From Paramuribaculum sp. (GTDB taxonomy: Bacteria; Bacteroidota; Bacteroidia; Bacteroidales; Muribaculaceae), in the NCBI GenBank assembly GCA_029052015.1, contig JAIDJW010000143.1, positions 1 through 52,050 on the forward strand: a DNA stretch of 52,050 nucleotides. The letters run 5' to 3'. The translations under genes were made by a program, and so were the position numbers. Under the pieces are notes generated by a model that ran no database searches, had not been told where the DNA came from, and worked only from the letters and a program-made list of their open reading frames with translations. Shown here one piece after another: positions 25,700-34,596 of this stretch (positions within the stretch are counted from its first letter, which is position 1; each line of letters begins with the position of its first letter).

Positions 25700-27703
25700 A
25701 TGAAACCATTCTTTATCCGGGCTGCCGCCGCACTGACGATAGCCTGCACTTGTTCAGCTATGGCAACAGAAAAAAAAGAATTTAATTATGTTGTAGACCG
25801 CTTTGCCGACATAGAGGTGCTCCGCTACACTGTGCCGGGTTTCGAGAGCCTGCCCCTGCAACAAAAAAAGCTTGTGTACTATCTCACTGAGGCCGCTCTC
25901 TACGGCAGAGACATACTCTGGGACCAGAACAACAAGCACAACCTCGCGCTCCGCTCCCTCCTCGAAAATATCTATACCGGATATGCCGGCGACCGTAACA
26001 GCGCCGACTTCAAGGCATTCGAGACATATCTCAAGCAAGTGTGGTTTGGCAACGGCATCCATCACCACTATTCGATGGATAAATTCACTCCCGGCTTCAG
26101 CCGTGAGTTCATTACCGCCGAAATCGCGAAACTTCCCGCCAATAAAAAGCCTGCCGACACCGAAACGCTCCTCAAGGTGATTTTTGACCCTTCGTATATG
26201 GCAAAGAAAGTCAACCAGGCCGAGGGCGCTGACCTTATCGCCACTTCGGCAAGCAACTTCTACGAGGGTGTTAGCCAGGCTGAGGTTGAAGCCTATTATG
26301 CAGCCCGCAAGGACACTACAGACACCACTCCCGTGATGCATGGCCTTAACACCCGCATCACCAAGGACGCAGCGGGCAATATCGTCGAGCAGACCTACCA
26401 TGTGGGCGGCCTATACTCGCCGGCAATCGAAAAAATCGTGGAAATGCTCGGCAAAGCCGCTGAAAACGCGGAAAATGCGAAGCAGCGAGCCGTCATTGAC
26501 AAGCTCATCGAATTCTATCGCTCCGGCGACCTCAAGCAATTTGACGAATATTCCATTCTGTGGACCGGCGACACCGACTCCCGCGTGGACTTCATAAACG
26601 GATTTATCGAGAGCTACGACGACCCCCTCGGCATGACCGGCTCCTGGGAATCTATCGTAAACTTCAAGAATCTCGAAGCCTCGCACCGCACGGAAGTAAT
26701 CAGCGGCAATGCCCAGTGGTTTGAGTCCAACTCACCTGTCGACCCCCGTTTCCGCAAAGACGAGGTAAAAGGAGTGACAGCAAAGGTTATCACCGCAGCT
26801 ATTCTTGCCGGCGATTCCTATCCCGCCACACCGATAGGCATCAACCTGCCCAACTCCAACTGGATACGCGCCACTCACGGCTCAAAGAGCGTCACAATCG
26901 AAAACATAACCCAGGCTTACGACGAGGCTTCACATGGCAACGGATTCAACGAGGAATTTGTTGACGACGCCGCCATGCGTGACCTCATGGACAAATATCT
27001 ATTTATCACCGACAATCTCCACACCGACCTCCACGAATGCCTTGGTCACGCTTCCGGAAAGCTTCTGCCCGGAGTGGACCCCGACGCTCTCAAAGCACAT
27101 GGCTCTACCCTTGAGGAAGCACGCGCCGACCTGTTCGCCCTTTACTATCTCGCCGACCCCAAACTCATAGAGCTCGGCCTCATTGACAACCCCGACGCCT
27201 ACAAGGCACAATACTACAAATACCTTCTCAACGGCCTTATGACACAGCTCATGCGCATCGAGCCCGGCAAGGATGTTGAAGAAGCCCACATGCGCAACCG
27301 CAAGCTCATATCCGAATGGGTGCTTGAAAAAGGAGCTGCCGACAATGTTGTTGCCCTCGAGAAAAAAGATGGCAAAACATACGTCAAAGTCAACGACTAC
27401 CCCGCTCTGCGCAAACTGTTCGGCGACCTCCTCGGAGAAATACAGCGCATCAAGAGCGAAGGCGACTATGACGCAGGCGCCGCCCTCGTTGAGAAATACG
27501 CAGTCAAAGTAGACCCGACCCTCCACCGCGAGGTTCTTGACCGCTATGCCACCCTTTCAATCGCCCCCTACCGCGGATTTGTCAATCCGGTCTACAAGAC
27601 TGTAACCGACAAAGACGGCAACATCACAGATGTGACGGTTGAATACACAGAAGACTATATTCCGCAGATGCTACGCTACTCGGGCAATTACTCCACCCTA
27701 TAA
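25700..27703 (+). CDS. exported dipeptidyl peptidase III (peptidase family M49)
   Basis: The start at MKPFFIRAAA (25700) lies two bases after the methyltransferase stop; an upstream ATG at 25523 falls inside it. The 667-residue protein has an N-terminal signal sequence (LTIACTCSAMA; Cys in a weak lipobox, so lipid attachment is possible). The zinc motif HECLGH (His445-His450) and the second motif EEARAD (472-477) define M49 enzymes, which remove dipeptides from the N-termini of short peptides. M49 enzymes of eukaryotes are cytosolic, whereas Bacteroidales forms are exported. It closes the operon and is followed by a strong terminator. Use in periplasmic peptide nutrition is inference. Confidence 0.93.
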   Translation: MKPFFIRAAAALTIACTCSAMATEKKEFNYVVDRFADIEVLRYTVPGFESLPLQQKKLVYYLTEAALYGRDILWDQNNKHNLALRSLLENIYTGYAGDRNSADFKAFETYLKQVWFGNGIHHHYSMDKFTPGFSREFITAEIAKLPANKKPADTETLLKVIFDPSYMAKKVNQAEGADLIATSASNFYEGVSQAEVEAYYAARKDTTDTTPVMHGLNTRITKDAAGNIVEQTYHVGGLYSPAIEKIVEMLGKAAENAENAKQRAVIDKLIEFYRSGDLKQFDEYSILWTGDTDSRVDFINGFIESYDDPLGMTGSWESIVNFKNLEASHRTEVISGNAQWFESNSPVDPRFRKDEVKGVTAKVITAAILAGDSYPATPIGINLPNSNWIRATHGSKSVTIENITQAYDEASHGNGFNEEFVDDAAMRDLMDKYLFITDNLHTDLHECLGHASGKLLPGVDPDALKAHGSTLEEARADLFALYYLADPKLIELGLIDNPDAYKAQYYKYLLNGLMTQLMRIEPGKDVEEAHMRNRKLISEWVLEKGAADNVVALEKKDGKTYVKVNDYPALRKLFGDLLGEIQRIKSEGDYDAGAALVEKYAVKVDPTLHREVLDRYATLSIAPYRGFVNPVYKTVTDKDGNITDVTVEYTEDYIPQMLRYSGNYSTL

Positions 27704-27735
27704 TATATATAGGTGTATTCCGGAATTGCCAAAAT

Positions 27736-27774
27736 AAACAACAGGGCTGTCATCACGACAGCCCTGTTGTTTTT
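27736..27774 (+). terminator. intrinsic terminator after the DPP III gene
   Basis: A 16 bp stem (27736-27751 with 27757-27772, loop ATCAC) is followed by GTTTTT. The remaining bases to 27960 hold no clear promoter; TAACTTTA at 27911-27918 is a one-mismatch -7 element for the next gene. Confidence 0.9.
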
Positions 27775-27960
27775 AACCTTAAATCTAATACCATGAAAAA
27801 ACACAGTGCAAATATAGTAATTATACACTTACAACGCCGCTACACACAGACAGTTCGGAGGCAATCATATTATTAACATTTTTTAATGCAACGCTCTTAT
27901 CGCCGTTTTGTAACTTTACAGCGAAAAGAATATTCTTACAACATAACACCCTCATAGCTG

Positions 27961-28671
27961 ATGAGAATTAAAATACTGGTAATCGACGACGAAGAAGCAC
28001 TGTGCGAGATACTTAAATTCAATCTTGAGAAAGAAGGATACGAAGTCGATTGCTGTTATAGCGCCGAAGAAGCGCTTGAACTGGATCTGTCCGGCTATTC
28101 ACTCATGATTGTCGACATTATGATGGAGCGCCTGAGCGGATTTGACTTTGCAAAAAGAGTGCACAACAATGCTGCCACCGAATATATCCCCATACTATTC
28201 TGCTCCGCCCTTAACGGCGAGGACGACATTGTCATGGGGCTGAACATCGGTGCTGACGATTATATAACCAAACCTTTTGTGATAAGCGAAGTGCTCGCCC
28301 GCGTGCGTGCCGTGCTCCGTCGCAACAAAGCTCCCCGTCAGTGGTCACTAAATCCCGGCAACGGTATTTACGAACCGGACATAACCTTCGAGAATCTGCG
28401 TATAGACCAGAACGAGAAGCTGTGCTACCTCAACGACACGGATGTCAATCTCACCAAAACCGAATTTGACATACTGCTGTTTCTCCTCAACCACCGCAAC
28501 CGCATCTACTCACGCGAAGAGATTATCCGTCAGGTGTGGAACAGCGAGGTGGTTGTCACCAACCGCACCATCGACACCAACATAGCTCGCCTGCGCAAAA
28601 AGATAGGACCTTACGGCAACAATATCATCACACGCCTCGGATTCGGTTATGGTTTCAAAGAGACGGTCTAG
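27961..28671 (+). CDS. OmpR/PhoB-type response regulator
   Basis: The 236-residue protein has a receiver domain (about 1-122) with acidic residues Asp9, Asp10, phospho-acceptor Asp52, Ser82 and Lys104, and a C-terminal winged-helix DNA-binding domain (about 130-236) with TKTEFDILLFLLNH and TNRTIDTNIARLRKK. The downstream kinase gene overlaps it by 23 bases in another frame, so both are co-transcribed. It resembles the RprY/RprX-like pairs of Bacteroides in general plan, but I cannot assign the specific regulon. No target operator is evident in the window. Confidence 0.92.
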   Translation: MRIKILVIDDEEALCEILKFNLEKEGYEVDCCYSAEEALELDLSGYSLMIVDIMMERLSGFDFAKRVHNNAATEYIPILFCSALNGEDDIVMGLNIGADDYITKPFVISEVLARVRAVLRRNKAPRQWSLNPGNGIYEPDITFENLRIDQNEKLCYLNDTDVNLTKTEFDILLFLLNHRNRIYSREEIIRQVWNSEVVVTNRTIDTNIARLRKKIGPYGNNIITRLGFGYGFKETV

Positions 28672-30109
28672 CTACAGATGGCACCTCTTTTTCCCGATGC
28701 TGGGAATCATATGGGGCATCATGCTGATTCTCATAGTATATCAGTACTATGCCTTCAAGGATGCCAACGACAACATCAAGCGCATACAGCTCGAATTTAT
28801 CGGCAAGCGCCTGATTGACGCCTATGACCATGATACCGACATGAGGCAATTCATGAACTTCGTGTCATCGTATCTTGAAGACAACTACAACGACGGCACC
28901 GTAATGGTGTATAACAACGAAGAGGATAAGATCGAGTACAGTATCGGCATCACACTCATTCAGGACGGCTCAGATCTCATCAGCAAGATAGACACCGACG
29001 AGGTCATAAAATACAAGTCGGGCAACGGCAGCATAAACGAAGCCTGGTATTTCAAGAAATATTCAAGCGACGACGGCAAAATATCCGTCATAGCCGCTGT
29101 GCCCGGCACCGACTCCCTCTGGAGCGCGCTTGAGGCTAACAAGAACCTGTGGTACATAATAATCGCCATAGCCCTCGCCGCCACATACTTCTGCTATCTT
29201 TCAACCCGCTACCTGACGCGAAATGTCACACTTCTGAAAAAATTTGCCGAGAGCGCCACCGAAAGCGACTTCAATTATGACGAAAGCCGCTTTCCACACG
29301 ACGAACTCGGTGATATCTCGCGACAACTTGTGAAGCTGTATCGTGAAAAGGTCGACGCGGTGTCACAAACCGAAAAAGAGCACCGGATAGCTCTTCATGC
29401 CGTGGAAGAAAAAGCGAGAATCAAGAAGCAGCTCACAAACAACATTAACCATGAGCTCAAGACACCCATCGGTGTCATCAAGGGCTATATCGACACTCTG
29501 CTATCAACTCCCGACATTGACGATGCCACACGCACCCGTTTTCTCACCCGCGCACAGGAAAACACGGAGCGACTTTGCAGCCTTCTCAACGACGTCAACA
29601 CCATGACTCGCCTTGAGGACGGTACAAGCAACATCCCTGTGGCTGATATCGACTTCCACGACCTCGTGTTTACCATTGAGAGCGACACCCGGATTTCCGG
29701 CATCACCGCGAACATGAAATTTTATTTCGATTTGCCTCTCGACTGCAAGGTCAAAGGAAACACAAGCCTGCTCACCGGATTAGTGTCCAATCTTGTAAGA
29801 AATGCCGCCCAACACTCTCGCGGCACAGAAATGCACCTCAACATGGTGATTGAATCTGACAAGTATTATACTTTCAGCTTCTACGACAACGGCACAGGAG
29901 TAGCCGACGAGCATCTGCCCCACCTGTTTGAACGCTTTTACCGCATCGACACCGGGCGCTCGCGAAAGGTTGGAGGCACAGGCCTGGGCCTGCCTATCGT
30001 AAAGAACACTATCGAGGCTCTCGGCGGAAGCGTGTCGGTGCACAACCGCGCAGAAGGAGGCCTGGAATTCCTGTTTACGCTTGAAAAATGGATGCCAAAT
30101 AGCAAATAA
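28649..30109 (+). CDS. membrane sensor histidine kinase
   Basis: The 486-residue protein has a first membrane helix (about 13-35), a periplasmic sensor region (about 36-167), a second helix (about 168-188), a HAMP-like linker, a dimerisation/phospho-acceptor helix with NINHELKTPIGVIKGY (His268) and a HATPase domain with LVSNLVRNAAQHSRG (N box), FYDNGTGVADEH (G1) and GGTGLGLPIV (G2). It is the partner of the preceding regulator. The sensor domain has no recognisable ligand motif. A shorter start is possible, but this one gives a basic N-terminus before the first helix. An imperfect inverted repeat (TGTTACACAAT...ATTGTAACA, about 30139-30168) follows it. Confidence 0.92.
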   Translation: MVSKRRSSYRWHLFFPMLGIIWGIMLILIVYQYYAFKDANDNIKRIQLEFIGKRLIDAYDHDTDMRQFMNFVSSYLEDNYNDGTVMVYNNEEDKIEYSIGITLIQDGSDLISKIDTDEVIKYKSGNGSINEAWYFKKYSSDDGKISVIAAVPGTDSLWSALEANKNLWYIIIAIALAATYFCYLSTRYLTRNVTLLKKFAESATESDFNYDESRFPHDELGDISRQLVKLYREKVDAVSQTEKEHRIALHAVEEKARIKKQLTNNINHELKTPIGVIKGYIDTLLSTPDIDDATRTRFLTRAQENTERLCSLLNDVNTMTRLEDGTSNIPVADIDFHDLVFTIESDTRISGITANMKFYFDLPLDCKVKGNTSLLTGLVSNLVRNAAQHSRGTEMHLNMVIESDKYYTFSFYDNGTGVADEHLPHLFERFYRIDTGRSRKVGGTGLGLPIVKNTIEALGGSVSVHNRAEGGLEFLFTLEKWMPNSK

Positions 30110-30186
30110 TTGTTAAATAGCCAACCTCTTTTCGCGCTGTTACACAATTGTATCTTCATTGTAACACGGATGTAATATAGCGTATT

Positions 30187-30194
30187 TATTTTTG
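30187..30194 (+). promoter_or_regulatory. -7 element for the U32-family gene or leader RNA
   Basis: TATTTTTG matches TAnnTTTG. The expected start is near 30201, 167 bases before the coding start at 30368, leaving an unusually long leader for this window. No -33 TTTG at the standard distance. Confidence 0.5.
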
Positions 30195-30352
30195 CACCAG
30201 AAAATAACACCAAAGCTCTCGCTTAGGTAATAAGATATAGAAATCTATACCTCCAATCAGAAAAAACAGCATTATTGCATAATAGTAATTAAGAGTATAC
30301 TACAAAAACCTTGCGCGCGGAATGTCGACCGACATCACCGCGCGATTTTTTT
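30195..30352 (+). ncRNA. structured leader or small RNA ending in a terminator
   Basis: Between the -7 element and the U32 start codon, the strand can form small hairpins (TATAG/CTATA near 30236-30249; ATTAT/ATAAT near 30272-30284) and ends in a stem-loop plus T7 at 30314-30352. A promoter-to-terminator span of about 150 bases just before a start codon fits either a stand-alone small RNA or an attenuator/riboswitch-type leader. I match it to no known RNA family. Confidence 0.4.
30314..30352 (+). terminator. terminator-like hairpin 15 bases before the U32 start codon
   Basis: CGCGCGG (30314-30320) pairs with CCGCGCG (30338-30344), with an inner ATGTC/GACAT stem, followed by A and seven Ts (30346-30352). 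The U32 ATG at 30368 lies just after, so transcripts must pass it to express the gene unless a further start exists downstream. Confidence 0.75.
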
Positions 30353-30367
30353 GAACAACTCACGCCC

Positions 30368-32218
30368 ATGACCCGACCGCCACGCCCAATAGAACTCCTC
30401 GCACCGGCAAGAAATGCCGAAATAGCCATTGAAGCGATAAAGCACGGCGCAGACGCCGTGTATATAGGACCGCCTCACAACGGAGCCCGCGCAGCAGCCG
30501 CCAACTCGATAGAAGAGCTTGCGGCAGTGGCCGATTTCGCACATAAATACAATGCCAGAGTTTACGCCACTGTCAACACAATCATTTACAACGACGAACT
30601 AAGGCGTGTGGAGAGGATGATACGCGACCTGTACAGAGCAGGCATAGATGCGGTTATTGTGCAGGACATGGCAGTGCTCCGCATGGACATTCCTCCCATA
30701 GCCCTCCATGCAAGCACCCAGTGCGACATCCGCACCCCTGAAAAAGCCCGATTTCTTGAAGCAGCCGGATTCAGCCAGATTGTGCCGGCGAGAGAACTCA
30801 CCCTTGACGAAACAGAGCGGATTTGCAAGGCTGTATCAGTGCCGGTAGAGGTATTTGTACACGGAGCATTATGCGTGAGCTACAGCGGAGACTGCTACGC
30901 AAGCCTCGCCGCCACCGGCCGGAGCGCCAACCGCGGAGAATGCGCCCAACTTTGCAGAATGCCATACACGCTGACCGACAAGCACGGCAACATCCTTCTT
31001 GAAAACCGACACCTGCTTTCGCTAAGAGACCTCAACCGCTCCGGCGCGCTCGCCGATTTACTTGCAGCAGGAGTATCCTCATTTAAAATCGAGGGCAGAC
31101 TGAAGGACGCGGCATACGTCAAAAACGTCGTTGCCGCATACCGCATGGCGCTCGACAGCATCATAGATTCCAATCCCGAACTATACACCCGGTCCTCATC
31201 AGGACGCTGCGACTACTCTTTCACGCCCGACCTCAACAAGAGCTTTAACCGAGGATACACTTCCTACTTCACTAAATCCGAAGCTCCATCAACCCCCATG
31301 GCGTCATTTGCATCCCCTAAATGGATTGGAGAGAAAATCGGCACCGTAAAGGCTTGCCGACATAACTATATAGAGCTTGATACCAGAAAAAAACTAACAA
31401 ACGGCGATGGGATGGGCTACTTTGACACAAATGACCGTTTCATCGGTTTTCGCGTAAACAGAGCGGAAGGCACAAGAGTTTTTCCCGCCACCAAAACCAC
31501 AATCCCCGCCGGCACTCCCATATACCGCAACAGCGACAAAGCGTGGACCGATATGATCGGAGGGCAAACAGCCATCCGGCTAATAGACATAGCCATGACT
31601 TTACGCGCCACGCCATCCGGCATCGCGCTGGACATACAAGACACCGACGGATGCAAGGCGACTGTTTCGGTGGACGGAGATTTCCAGACAGCCCGCACGA
31701 CGCAACACGAGCGACGCAAGGAAACCCTTGAAAAAACGGGCTACACCTGCTTTAAGGTATCCGCTATTGACGACACTGCCGGCAACATCTTCATCCCGGC
31801 ATCGGTTCTCACCGGACTGCGCAGAGACTCCATTGCCGCACTTGAGCGCTCGCGGGCGCTCCACCACCGCTATACCTACCGCAACAAAGCACCTGAAGCA
31901 CCTGAATTGCCAACAGGTACAACATTGACTTACCGCGACAATGTTGCCAACACGCTTGCTATAGACTTTTACACTGAAGCCGGCGCCACAGCGTCAGAGC
32001 CGGCACTCGAATGCAATCCTCAATCAATAAGCGACGGCACAATAGTGATGAACACCCGCTACTGCCTGCGGCGAGAGTGCGGCAAATGCCTCCGCACCGC
32101 TGAAGGGCGACAATGGCAGGGGCCGCTTTCCATCAGTAATGACAACTATGCGTTCCGACTTGAATTCGACTGCAAACAATGCCGAATGCTTGTAAAAACA
32201 AGCTTTCCCCGCCGTTAA
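30368..32218 (+). CDS. peptidase U32 family protein, RlhA-like
   Basis: I choose MTRPPRPIELLAPARN (30368) since the family begins with the IELLAPAxN strand; an in-frame ATG at 30311 would overlap the terminator hairpin. The 616-residue protein has the U32 core with VFVHGALCVSYSGDCYASL and NRGECAQLCRMPY, whose cysteines are conserved in the family, and a long C-terminal DUF3656-type region. E. coli RlhA (YdcP), of similar length, makes 5-hydroxycytidine at C2501 of 23S rRNA using prephenate-linked chemistry. The C-terminus adds a Cys cluster (CLRRECGKC, then CKQCRM) that could bind metal. RlhA-like function is inference. Confidence 0.85.
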   Translation: MTRPPRPIELLAPARNAEIAIEAIKHGADAVYIGPPHNGARAAAANSIEELAAVADFAHKYNARVYATVNTIIYNDELRRVERMIRDLYRAGIDAVIVQDMAVLRMDIPPIALHASTQCDIRTPEKARFLEAAGFSQIVPARELTLDETERICKAVSVPVEVFVHGALCVSYSGDCYASLAATGRSANRGECAQLCRMPYTLTDKHGNILLENRHLLSLRDLNRSGALADLLAAGVSSFKIEGRLKDAAYVKNVVAAYRMALDSIIDSNPELYTRSSSGRCDYSFTPDLNKSFNRGYTSYFTKSEAPSTPMASFASPKWIGEKIGTVKACRHNYIELDTRKKLTNGDGMGYFDTNDRFIGFRVNRAEGTRVFPATKTTIPAGTPIYRNSDKAWTDMIGGQTAIRLIDIAMTLRATPSGIALDIQDTDGCKATVSVDGDFQTARTTQHERRKETLEKTGYTCFKVSAIDDTAGNIFIPASVLTGLRRDSIAALERSRALHHRYTYRNKAPEAPELPTGTTLTYRDNVANTLAIDFYTEAGATASEPALECNPQSISDGTIVMNTRYCLRRECGKCLRTAEGRQWQGPLSISNDNYAFRLEFDCKQCRMLVKTSFPRR

Positions 32219-32248
32219 CATATATTATTGAACGAGCACCTAAAATCC

Positions 32249-32279
32249 TTGCAGAAAAGAGGAATATTCTTTACTTTTG
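32249..32279 (+). promoter_or_regulatory. Bacteroidetes-type promoter of galE
   Basis: TTG at 32249-32251 (in CTTG) is followed after 20 bases by TACTTTTG (32272-32279), matching TAnnTTTG. The leader to the ATG at 32308 would be about 22 bases. Confidence 0.6.
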
Positions 32280-32307
32280 CGGAATACAAAAACTAAATTC
32301 ATTCCAA

Positions 32308-33345
32308 ATGAAAAAGGACAGGATTCTTGTAACCGGAGGCACCGGATACATAGGCTCACATACCACTGTCGAGCTTCAGAACGCCGGCTATCCGGTAGTA
32401 ATCATCGATAATCTTTCAAACTCCAACATCGAGGTTCTCGACGGCATTGAAAAAATCACCGGCATTCGCCCTGACTTCGTAGAGGGTGACTGCACCAATA
32501 TCAACGACCTCAAAGAGCTCTTTGCCAAATATCCCGACATCCGCGGCATCATCAACTTCGCCGCAAGCAAGGCTGTCGGCGAATCTGTTGAGAAACCCAT
32601 CCTGTACTACCGCAATAACCTCGGCACCCTGCTAAACCTTCTTGACCTCATGGGTCCCAACGGTGTGAAGGGCATTGTATTCTCATCATCATGCACCGTG
32701 TACGGCGAGCCCGATGTAAATCCCGTTACCGAACAGTCGCCTATCAAGAAGGCAACCTCGCCTTACGGCAACACCAAACAGATTTCAGAAGAAATCATCA
32801 CCGATGTCATCAACGCAGGAGCGCCCTTCAAGAGCGTAATACTCCGCTACTTCAACCCGGTGGGAGCACATCCCTCCGCAGAAATAGGCGAACTCCCCAA
32901 CGGAGTGCCCCAGAACCTCATTCCCTACATCACCCAGACAGCTATCGGCATCCGCAAGGAGCTGAGCGTGTTTGGCAATGATTATCCCACTCCCGACGGC
33001 TCTTGCATCCGCGACTTCATCAATGTTGTCGACCTCGCAAAGGCTCACGTCAAGGCTATGGACCGCATGCTTGAGAATCCGGAGGCGGCTCCTATTGAAA
33101 TCTACAACCTCGGCACCGGCAACGGAGTAAGCGTGCTTGAGCTTATCAACACCTTCGAGAGCGCCACTGGAGTGAAAGTGCCCTACAAGATTGTAGGCCG
33201 TCGCACCGGCGATATAGAAAAAGTGTGGGGCAACCCCTCTCTTGCCAACGAAGTGCTCGGATGGAAAGCAGACACTCCCCTTGCCGACACTATGCGCTCG
33301 GCATGGGCATGGCAGTGCAAGCTCCGCGAGCGCGGCATCATGTAA
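32308..33345 (+). CDS. galE: UDP-glucose 4-epimerase
   Basis: The start at MKKDRILVTGGTGYIG (32308) follows a promoter closely and begins at the NAD-binding strand; an ATG at 32179 would overlap the previous gene. The 345-residue protein has the GGTGYIG dinucleotide loop, the catalytic SSSCTVYGE region and the YGNTK pair (Tyr-x3-Lys), a short-chain dehydrogenase epimerase. It interconverts UDP-glucose and UDP-galactose for surface polysaccharide and galactose metabolism. It is followed after nine bases by the DUF4105 gene. Substrate could include UDP-GlcNAc, which the sequence alone does not settle. Confidence 0.93.
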   Translation: MKKDRILVTGGTGYIGSHTTVELQNAGYPVVIIDNLSNSNIEVLDGIEKITGIRPDFVEGDCTNINDLKELFAKYPDIRGIINFAASKAVGESVEKPILYYRNNLGTLLNLLDLMGPNGVKGIVFSSSCTVYGEPDVNPVTEQSPIKKATSPYGNTKQISEEIITDVINAGAPFKSVILRYFNPVGAHPSAEIGELPNGVPQNLIPYITQTAIGIRKELSVFGNDYPTPDGSCIRDFINVVDLAKAHVKAMDRMLENPEAAPIEIYNLGTGNGVSVLELINTFESATGVKVPYKIVGRRTGDIEKVWGNPSLANEVLGWKADTPLADTMRSAWAWQCKLRERGIM

Positions 33346-33354
33346 CACACACTG

Positions 33355-34596
33355 ATGCGCACTCTCGCCACCAAAATATTTATGCTCGTGGCGGCAATGC
33401 TTTTCGCATTGCCGCCATGCGCTTTTGCCGCGCAGCCGCTTGACAGCACTACGGTTGTGAGCGTGCTCGTCTGCGATCCCGGACGCGACATATATGAGCT
33501 TGAGGGTCACGCGGCGCTGAGAATAAGAAATTCCGCAACCGATTATGCGGTAAACTGGGGTCTTTTTGACTTCGAGGCACCGAATTTCGTGTATCGCTTT
33601 GTAAAAGGCGAAACCGATTATATGGCTGGAGCCATCCCCACCCCGATGTTTGTTGACTATTATCGTGCGCAGGGACGAAAAGTGACCGAGCTCGTCCTTG
33701 ACCTCACACCGGAGGAATGCGCGAGAATCGTCGATGCCGTAAATATCAACCTTCAGCCGCAAAACCGCACTTCCCGCTACAACTACGTCAAGGACAACTG
33801 CTCGACGCGCCCGCTCGCCATCATCGAAAAATCTCTTGCCGACACCCTTACTCTCGCACCGGCGCCTGCCACACTTACCGGACAACCGGCTACATTCCGC
33901 AACACCATGCGCCGGCATCACGCCAACTATCCCTGGTATCAGTTCGGCATAGACCTCGCTCTCGGCAGCGGCATCGACTATCCGCTTAATCCGCGCGAGG
34001 CTGCTTTCGCACCTACCGCCCTGCTTACGATGCTTGAAGGAGCGACTGCCGGCAACCGCCGCCTCGTGAGCGACATCAACGTCATGACACCCGGAGAGTC
34101 TGTGATTGCACCACCCACCCCCTGGTATCTGACGCCGCTGTGCGTATTCTGCGTGCTCTTTGCGCTATGCACCCTCATCACCCTTGCCGACCTTTCGCGC
34201 CGCAAGGTGACGCGCTGGTTTGACGCGGTGCTGTTCAGCGCATTCGGCATCACCGGATGCATACTCGCATTTCTGGTATTCGTGTCAAGCCACGAAGCAA
34301 CAAGCCCCAACTGGCTGCTGCTGTGGCTCAATCCGTTATGTCTTCTTGTGCCGGTATGTATATGGTTTCGCAGAGCCTCCGGTTTCCTTATCTGCTATCA
34401 ATTTGTTAACTTTGCAGCAGTAATTGCGGCAATAATATTGATGCCGATAATGAACCAAAGCTTCAATTGGGCATTTATACCGTTGGCGGCTTGCGACATC
34501 ATGCGCTCGCTAAGTTATATCCACATCACACGATGCGAAAGAAAAAGGAAAAATCTCTATCGAATAAGATACTCGGGGTCATTCTCATCTCGCTGA
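33355..34596 (+). CDS. DUF4105 membrane protein
   Basis: The 413-residue protein has a signal peptide (about 1-25), a periplasmic DUF4105 domain (about 35-265) with LEGHAALRIRN, WGLFDFEAPNFVYRFVKGE and RYNYVKDNCSTRP (the His and the Asn-Cys-Ser-Thr-Arg motif are conserved and suggest an NlpC/P60-like Cys/His site), and then four or five membrane helices in the C-terminal third. The domain is also called the N-terminal periplasmic domain of Lnb/lacto-N-biosidase-type proteins. The activity of the family is not established; a cysteine hydrolase or acyltransferase role is inference. Its 3' end overlaps the next gene by 64 bases. Confidence 0.85.
   Translation: MRTLATKIFMLVAAMLFALPPCAFAAQPLDSTTVVSVLVCDPGRDIYELEGHAALRIRNSATDYAVNWGLFDFEAPNFVYRFVKGETDYMAGAIPTPMFVDYYRAQGRKVTELVLDLTPEECARIVDAVNINLQPQNRTSRYNYVKDNCSTRPLAIIEKSLADTLTLAPAPATLTGQPATFRNTMRRHHANYPWYQFGIDLALGSGIDYPLNPREAAFAPTALLTMLEGATAGNRRLVSDINVMTPGESVIAPPTPWYLTPLCVFCVLFALCTLITLADLSRRKVTRWFDAVLFSAFGITGCILAFLVFVSSHEATSPNWLLLWLNPLCLLVPVCIWFRRASGFLICYQFVNFAAVIAAIILMPIMNQSFNWAFIPLAACDIMRSLSYIHITRCERKRKNLYRIRYSGSFSSR

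Noticed and set aside
27911-27918. TAACTTTA as a promoter of the response regulator
   Set aside because: One mismatch to the -7 consensus and no -33 element at the usual distance; too weak to annotate.
30139-30168. imperfect inverted repeat TGTTACACAAT...ATTGTAACA after the histidine kinase
   Set aside because: It has no T tract and an unpaired CA in one arm, so neither a terminator nor an operator call is justified.
30311-30367. upstream start of the U32 gene
   Set aside because: It lies inside the terminator-like hairpin and adds residues not expected before the family's first strand.
32785-33921. 378-codon minus-strand ORF across galE and DUF4105
   Set aside because: It crosses two well-supported genes and has no motif; a shadow of both.
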